From the NCBI RefSeq assembly GCF_016117655.1, contig NZ_CP064936.1, forward strand, positions 620,001 through 684,000: a stretch of 64,000 nucleotides of DNA, given 5' to 3'. The notes beneath the pieces are model-generated. The model was not told the origin of the DNA and searched no databases. It saw only the letters and a list, made by a program, of their open reading frames with translations. Positions 59,366-64,000 of the stretch are shown in pieces. The translations under genes and the position numbers were made by a program. The stretch's first letter is position 1; each line of letters begins with the position of its first letter. This stretch comes from Treponema peruense. Its GTDB lineage: Bacteria > Spirochaetota > Spirochaetia > Treponematales > Treponemataceae.

Positions 59366-61816
59366 ATGACTAAAAGTAAATTTGTTAAACATGCATTTTT
59401 TGCCTGTATGCTCTTGTGTTCGGCTCTTCCTTCATGCGCGTCAAAGGTCAAGGTTCCGCTGCCGCCTGTTCTTCGCGACAATTCAGAAATTCAGGATGTA
59501 AACGGGTTCCTTCCGCAGAAAGTTCTGATACGGACAATGACTCAGTCTTACTGCAAGTATTATGATTTTGTTCTTGTAGACGGTCGCATCTATTCAAAAA
59601 AAGCTGGAACTGACAACTGGGAACTTTTTCTTAAAACAGGTCTTCCTTTTTCAAAGGGTGTGGGCAACAAATTTGAAACACCGTCAAAAATTTTTGAAAT
59701 CTGTGCAGATGCCGACTCTCTTTATGCTTTTGACGATCAGGGGTTTATTTACGGAACCTTTATTGCCGATGGTGCGCCTGAACGTCCTTTCAGATGGAAG
59801 AAACTGTTCGGATTTCCAAAATTCAACAATCTTCAGCAGAATGATCAGGTTGTTTCAAAAAGAGGCTGGAGTATGGGATGCCGTCGCGGGGATATTCTCT
59901 GGTACGAAGACATTTACGGCAACCAGCACCACTACGGAACAATGGGACTTGAAACACTGTACTTTCTTACTTCAGACGGAATGCACATTCGCTTTACAGA
60001 CAGCGGACTTCCGCCCGACTTCAGCAGACAGATTGAAGTTCCTCTTGACGGACGTTTTATAAGTGAAAATATAAGTGTTTCGGGTGATACGATTTTTCTT
60101 ATAGGAAACCGCGGGACTATGTTCACAAGGCTCATTGACTTTGACACGATGGGCTGTGACCCGATGTTCTTTCAGTATACTTACGACAAAGTTCCGCAGA
60201 AATATTCCGGTCGCGAGTACCTGTCCAATTATTCCCCGTGGGCTCTTCCGGCAGAAGACTGGAAGCGTCAGGAAGGAATAAATCTCGAAGGAAAGGCACG
60301 TCTTACAAAAATGATCAGTATTGCCCAGACAGGACTTGGAAACGAGTCGCGTGAGTTAAGGGTTGCAGGAACTGACAAAGACGGAAAAACGGGCTTTTAT
60401 TCAAAAATGCTGAATGCAGCTGAATGGAAATTTGTTCCGGCAGATCTGGTTCTGGACGAGTCGGTTTTTCTGAATCCCCAAAAGGAAGAAATCGGCCCCG
60501 AAGCAGAATTTTCCTACGAGGGATATCTTCTTAAAAACGGCACACGCATGAATGATGTGACCTGTTCAATTACAGGCGTGTCCCTTGCCAGCGAAGGCAA
60601 ATGTTCTGTTTCTGTAAGGCGGGGAACAGAAGTTTTTGAAAGCACTCTTTTCTGCGTGGAAAAATGGACTTACATGAGAAGATATGATCCGGGGTTTGAC
60701 GGAACTGCACGCTATTATTTTATTACACCGGAATTTGATGCAGCTGCCTTTGCGAAATATTCAGAAGGGTTCAGGGCTTTGCTTGAAGAAATTTTTGGTT
60801 CAAGAAACCATGAGCTTTTTGTATTTTCTGCAGAAGTTACGGAACATTATTTTCAGTTTGACGCATTCAGCCAGAAGCGAGACCTTAAGGATGTGATTGT
60901 CAATCCGAATAAATATACATTCTTTGCAGGACGCGGGGGAGTTTCGGTAAAGCCCGAACTGTTCAAGCGCGGAATTGTAATGGATATGCCGATTCTCAAA
61001 AAATCAACAGACCCGTCCCTTATGCTCGAACCAGGTAAAACTTACAGTATAAGGGATCGCTCTGAAATAGAAACAAAAATTGCAGGAAGCACAGCATACC
61101 GCGACGAAATAAAAGCCGAGATAAAAATGTACAAGAATTACGAAAACCGTGCAGGCCTTTCCCGCTGGGGATATTCTGTAGTGGATCTTCTTACAAAGCT
61201 TACTTTTTTGAACCAGATTAACTTTCCAAAGATAAAGCAGATTACTTCATTCGGTGACGAGCTTATGGAAACAAATGCAAATTCTTTTGCAAACCTGGCT
61301 TCATTCCGCGACTGGACTTATCCCAATATTATTGAACTTCTGGATGAGAGAATTCACTGCTACAAAAAACTGATTAAAGATTTTGACAATAACAAAATTG
61401 AATCGGTTCTGGATCCCAGACTTAAAAACAATTTCTCTGACTTTTACCAACAGGCGGGACTTCCTGTAAGTGCAGAAGAGTATTCTTCGCGTGGAACGGC
61501 TGTTATGCAGATGATTACAATTATTCCGTATTATCCGGGATATGTGTTAAGTACATATAGCGGTGAATTTGTGATGGTTATGCTTAAGGATTCTGTCAAA
61601 AAGACGCTTGACTATGTTCCGGGACAGAAACATCCTCTTAAGATAGAGACTTCATTTATTACGGTTTCGGCTGCAGACACAGATTCTGAAGAAAAACATC
61701 TTAATGATATAGACAAGGCTTCAGGAACGCTGGTCTGGGACGGAACAACGCTTTCTCTTTATTCCAATAAGAGAGTCGGAAAGCAGCTTCTGTTCAAAAG
61801 TACATCTGCGGAGTAG
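59366..61816 (+). CDS. Large uncharacterised lipoprotein
   Basis: The 816-residue protein has a lipoprotein signal (LPSCAS, Cys about 25). The N-terminal 350 residues contain short beta-rich repeats with tryptophans and display-like motifs (GRIYSKKAGTDNWELFL, SLYAFDDQGFIYGTF, DTIFLIGNRGTMFTRL), suggesting a propeller; the C-terminal half has charged helices and KITSFGDEL-like segments. I recognise no catalytic domain. TGC-TACAAT (59335-59343) and CGGAG serve as promoter and ribosome site. It is probably periplasmic or outer-surface. Confidence 0.6.
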   Translation: MTKSKFVKHAFFACMLLCSALPSCASKVKVPLPPVLRDNSEIQDVNGFLPQKVLIRTMTQSYCKYYDFVLVDGRIYSKKAGTDNWELFLKTGLPFSKGVGNKFETPSKIFEICADADSLYAFDDQGFIYGTFIADGAPERPFRWKKLFGFPKFNNLQQNDQVVSKRGWSMGCRRGDILWYEDIYGNQHHYGTMGLETLYFLTSDGMHIRFTDSGLPPDFSRQIEVPLDGRFISENISVSGDTIFLIGNRGTMFTRLIDFDTMGCDPMFFQYTYDKVPQKYSGREYLSNYSPWALPAEDWKRQEGINLEGKARLTKMISIAQTGLGNESRELRVAGTDKDGKTGFYSKMLNAAEWKFVPADLVLDESVFLNPQKEEIGPEAEFSYEGYLLKNGTRMNDVTCSITGVSLASEGKCSVSVRRGTEVFESTLFCVEKWTYMRRYDPGFDGTARYYFITPEFDAAAFAKYSEGFRALLEEIFGSRNHELFVFSAEVTEHYFQFDAFSQKRDLKDVIVNPNKYTFFAGRGGVSVKPELFKRGIVMDMPILKKSTDPSLMLEPGKTYSIRDRSEIETKIAGSTAYRDEIKAEIKMYKNYENRAGLSRWGYSVVDLLTKLTFLNQINFPKIKQITSFGDELMETNANSFANLASFRDWTYPNIIELLDERIHCYKKLIKDFDNNKIESVLDPRLKNNFSDFYQQAGLPVSAEEYSSRGTAVMQMITIIPYYPGYVLSTYSGEFVMVMLKDSVKKTLDYVPGQKHPLKIETSFITVSAADTDSEEKHLNDIDKASGTLVWDGTTLSLYSNKRVGKQLLFKSTSAE

Positions 61817-61820
61817 GCGT

Positions 61821-61856
61821 GTTTCAGCATCCTGTTTGGAAACAGGATGCTGAAAC
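61821..61856. repeat. 17-bp perfect hairpin after the 816-residue lipoprotein gene
   Basis: GTTTCAGCATCCTGTTT (61821-61837) pairs with 61840-61856, leaving a GG loop. No T-tract follows; a standard terminator begins 14 bp later. Confidence 0.8.
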
Positions 61857-61870
61857 AATTATTCTGGATT

Positions 61871-61910
61871 AAAAAAAAAGTGCCGTTTCAAAAGAAGCGG
61901 CACTTTTTTT
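61871..61910. terminator. Bidirectional terminator between the lipoprotein gene and argR
   Basis: GTGCCGTTTC (61880-61889) pairs with GAAGCGGCAC (61894-61903), with A-tract and T-tract on either side. Confidence 0.9.
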
Positions 61911-62382
61911 ATTCTTCTTCGAGTTCGGGGATTCTAAGCTTCAGTGATTTAAGAAATTCATCACCGGTTACGCCTTCTCTGAGACAGGCAAAAATACAGT
62001 TGTCACCGGCGACGGTTCCGAGAATTTCGTCCATGTTCATTGCATCAAGCGCATTTGAAACGGCATCTGCATGACCGCCGAATGTTTTTATAACTACGAT
62101 GTTTCCGCTGAAGTCTATGCTTACGTATCCGCGCAGAAAATCCTGTATGTAAATCTGTTCGCTTTCGTGGCGTTCGTTTTCGTCGGGCAGTGTGTAGACA
62201 TAACCTGCGTGGCCGTCGCTGACTTTTCCTACCTTAAGAAGCTTTAAGTCTCTTGAAAGTGTTGCTTGGGTTACTTCAAATCCTTCTTTCTGAAGATGGC
62301 CCAAAAGTTCTTCCTGACTTTCGATTCTGTAATTTTTTATTAGTTTCCGAACCGTCTTAAGACGTGTAAGTCGCTCTTTCAA
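61909..62382 (-). CDS. argR: Arginine repressor ArgR (TTG start)
   Basis: The TTG at 62382 is chosen for GAGG six nt upstream. The 157-residue protein has the N-terminal winged helix (SQEELLGHLQKEGFEVTQAT, LSRDLKLLKVGKV) and the C-terminal hexamerisation/arginine-binding domain (GGHADAVSNALDAMNMDEIL, GTVAGDNCIFACL). The usual GDD arginine-binding pair is GDN here. It would repress arginine biosynthesis genes such as argH when arginine is present. An ARG-box-like site lies in its own promoter. Confidence 0.92.
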   Translation of the reverse strand: MKERLTRLKTVRKLIKNYRIESQEELLGHLQKEGFEVTQATLSRDLKLLKVGKVSDGHAGYVYTLPDENERHESEQIYIQDFLRGYVSIDFSGNIVVIKTFGGHADAVSNALDAMNMDEILGTVAGDNCIFACLREGVTGDEFLKSLKLRIPELEEE

Positions 62383-62410
62383 TTTATGCCTCGTGAAAAT
62401 GTATGCTTTT

Positions 62411-62439
62411 ATTATGAATATTTATGCAAAATATGTCAA
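62411..62439 (-). promoter_or_regulatory. argR promoter with an ARG-box-like operator
   Basis: On the minus strand TTGACA (62439-62434) and CATAAT (62416-62411) are spaced by 17 nt. The plus-strand sequence TATGAATATTTATGCAAA (62413-62430) agrees with the E. coli ARG-box consensus at 14 of 18 positions and covers the spacer and -10 box, so bound ArgR would block RNA polymerase. Confidence 0.6.
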
Positions 62440-62474
62440 GATATGCAGTTTTTTGTTATGCCTGCGAGAATTTA

Positions 62475-64000
62475 TTACATAAGCGTAACGTAGGTTTTTC
62501 CTGTTCCGCCTTCTTCGGGCATTGCAAAGTGGAATTCCTTTATTCCGGGGTAGTGTGAAAGAATGTCGCGTACCGCCTTCTGCAGTATTCCCGAGCCTTT
62601 TCCGTGTATTATCGAAAAACTTTTAAAGTTGTGTATTGCGCAAAGATCAAGCTGCTTTTCCAGTGCTTTTACGGCTTCTTCGTATCTCATTCCAAGAAGT
62701 CTAAGTTCAAATTTGGGACGTTCGGACTCTTCTGAAGAATCCTGCGCTTTGTCAAAAACAATCTGTGGCGTGCTAAAAGATGGTGTCGGTGTATTTACAA
62801 GCGGCTTTATTGCGCTTTCGGGAACACTCATTTTCATTGAACCGAACTGAACGCTCCAGTTTCCGGACTTTTCTTTTTTTAGAAGAACACCGCGTCTTGC
62901 TGCTGTTCCGGCAATGACTTCTGTTCCGGGTAAGAGAGAAACGGGTTTTGGCGGTTCTTGTCTTACGGCTCCTGCACTGAAGGTTGTGACTGAAGCGGTT
63001 TTAAGTGCTTCTGCGTTTGACATTTTCTGCCGCGTTTTTTTGTTTGAAGATGAACCACCGCTTCTTTGTTTTCCAAGTCTGATTCCGTTTTGAAGAAGGG
63101 TTTCATTCTGTTTTTTTATTTCTTCCTGCTGTTTTTTAAGACTGTCTTTTGTATTCTGTATATCAGTGGAAATTGCATCAAGACCGTCTGACATTCCGCT
63201 TATAAAACTTTTTACTGCAAGGGTTTTTTCGCGAGTAATTTCACCTTCGCGCAGTTCCCTTACAAGATTCTCGAGCTGTTTTCTTGTCTGCGAAACAAAT
63301 TCTGATGCCGATTTTTTTTCTTTCTGTCTGAGTTCAATTTCCTGTTCTTTGAGAGAAACTTCCTTTTCCTGTATTTTAAGCTCTTTGACCGCAAGTTTCT
63401 GTTCTTTTTCTTTTTGTGTTTTTAGAAGGCTGTCAAGTTCGGCGTGTTTTTGCGTGAGACCCCTTATGAGCGTGCTTACGTCGGCCTGTTCCGTAGAAAT
63501 ATATTCGCGGGCTTTGTTTACTACACTTTGAGGAAGCCCCGACTTTAACGCGATGTCTATTGCATGGCTTTCTCCCGGTACTCCCATAAGAAGGCGGTAT
63601 GTCGGTGCAAGCGTTCCCGTGTCGAATTCAACAGAAGCGTTTATGCAGCTTTTGTTTGTGTATCCGTAGTTTTTTAGGATTCCGTGATGGGTTGTGACAA
63701 TTGTGAACGAACCTCTTTCTATGAGAGTGTCCAGTGTTGCCATGGCAATTGCGCCTCCTTCCTGCGGGTCTGTTCCGCTGGCAAGTTCGTCCAAAAGAAT
63801 GAGGCTGTTGCTGTCTGCGCAGTTAACCATTTGTGCAGTTTTTTTCATGTGGCTTGAGAATGTACTGAGCGAGTCGTCGATTGACTGTTCGTCGCCGATG
63901 TCTGCAAATATTGAACTGAATACCGGAAGCCTTGTTCCTTCTGCTGCCGGTACAGGAAGACCTGCCTGATTAAGAAGTGCAAACAGACCGATTGTTTTTA
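62475..64000 (-). CDS. mutS2: MutS2 (partial; N-terminus off window)
   Basis: The frame is open to the right edge (about 508 codons visible). It contains the ABC-type Walker B region LILLDELASGTDPQEGGAIA, the switch HIS in TTHHG, a long Glu/Lys/Gln-rich coiled coil (KEKEQKLAVKELKIQEKEVS) and a C-terminal Smr nuclease domain (GMRYEEAVKALEKQ, IHGKGSGILQKAV). MutS2 suppresses recombination and, in some bacteria, rescues collided ribosomes. The Walker A motif lies beyond the window. Confidence 0.92.
   Translation of the reverse strand, partial: KTIGLFALLNQAGLPVPAAEGTRLPVFSSIFADIGDEQSIDDSLSTFSSHMKKTAQMVNCADSNSLILLDELASGTDPQEGGAIAMATLDTLIERGSFTIVTTHHGILKNYGYTNKSCINASVEFDTGTLAPTYRLLMGVPGESHAIDIALKSGLPQSVVNKAREYISTEQADVSTLIRGLTQKHAELDSLLKTQKEKEQKLAVKELKIQEKEVSLKEQEIELRQKEKKSASEFVSQTRKQLENLVRELREGEITREKTLAVKSFISGMSDGLDAISTDIQNTKDSLKKQQEEIKKQNETLLQNGIRLGKQRSGGSSSNKKTRQKMSNAEALKTASVTTFSAGAVRQEPPKPVSLLPGTEVIAGTAARRGVLLKKEKSGNWSVQFGSMKMSVPESAIKPLVNTPTPSFSTPQIVFDKAQDSSEESERPKFELRLLGMRYEEAVKALEKQLDLCAIHNFKSFSIIHGKGSGILQKAVRDILSHYPGIKEFHFAMPEEGGTGKTYVTLM

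Noticed and set aside
1-64000. CRISPR array or cas genes
   Set aside because: No series of regularly spaced direct repeats and no Cas proteins were seen.

Overview
The window looks like chromosomal DNA of a saccharolytic Treponema-like spirochaete. The evidence is protein-level recognition only: the rpsP-khpA-rimM-trmD-rplS block followed by FliK-like, FlhB-like and YraN genes, an EarP/EF-P(Arg32) pair, a TrkA/TrkH system, spirochaete-type lipoproteins with relaxed lipoboxes, and a barrel protein ending in Phe. No rRNA or species marker is present, so the genus is an inference. Most genes are of moderate GC; the left end (1-5.2 kb) and one two-gene cassette (about 30.7-32.2 kb) are visibly more AT-rich and look acquired.

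Layout. 1-5.2 kb is accessory DNA: the start of a large repeat-containing surface lipoprotein, an internally deleted IS4-type relic with both ends kept, an AAA-ATPase/PD-(D/E)XK protein, and an IS1182-type relic with 20-bp inverted ends. 5.4-13.2 kb is mixed: a PTS-IIC-like membrane protein, a cytidylate-kinase-like protein, an ArsB/NhaD-type transporter, a GNAT acetyltransferase-cardiolipin synthase-MocR cluster, a chagasin-like inhibitor and a lone Hpt protein. 13.6-22.3 kb is an alpha-glucan locus: secreted pullulanase, maltodextrin-binding protein, two permeases and a GH13 lipoprotein, then a decayed GH36 alpha-galactosidase. No transport ATPase is encoded there, so a shared one elsewhere must be used. 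22.4-29.4 kb holds hpf, rpoN, a DUF1015 protein, recQ, tRNA-Leu and a frameshifted comM. 29.5-32.9 kb holds earP and efp, split by an AT-rich DUF4869 + ATPase pair lying between 46-bp direct repeats made from the 3' end of earP. This cassette is the best candidate for an undescribed system.

32.9-45 kb carries three features of general metabolism: tRNAs, an SDR and an outer-membrane protein; htpG and trkA-trkH; and transporters, an FMN-dependent oxidase, pfkA, a rhomboid pseudoprotease and an ACT-domain protein. 45-51 kb has paaK, a DtxR-type regulator, argH and a three-gene amino-acid ABC transporter. 51-56.5 kb is the ribosome/flagellar-export-like block. The right end has tRNA-Leu, tatD, pgi, an 816-residue lipoprotein, argR and the 3' part of mutS2.

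Two themes run across the window. First, at least seven genes start 6-8 nt after a -10 box, often an extended TGC-TATAAT type, with no Shine-Dalgarno, which points to leaderless mRNAs. Second, several intergenic gaps hold one or more near-perfect hairpins that are not ordinary U-tract terminators and share no primary sequence.
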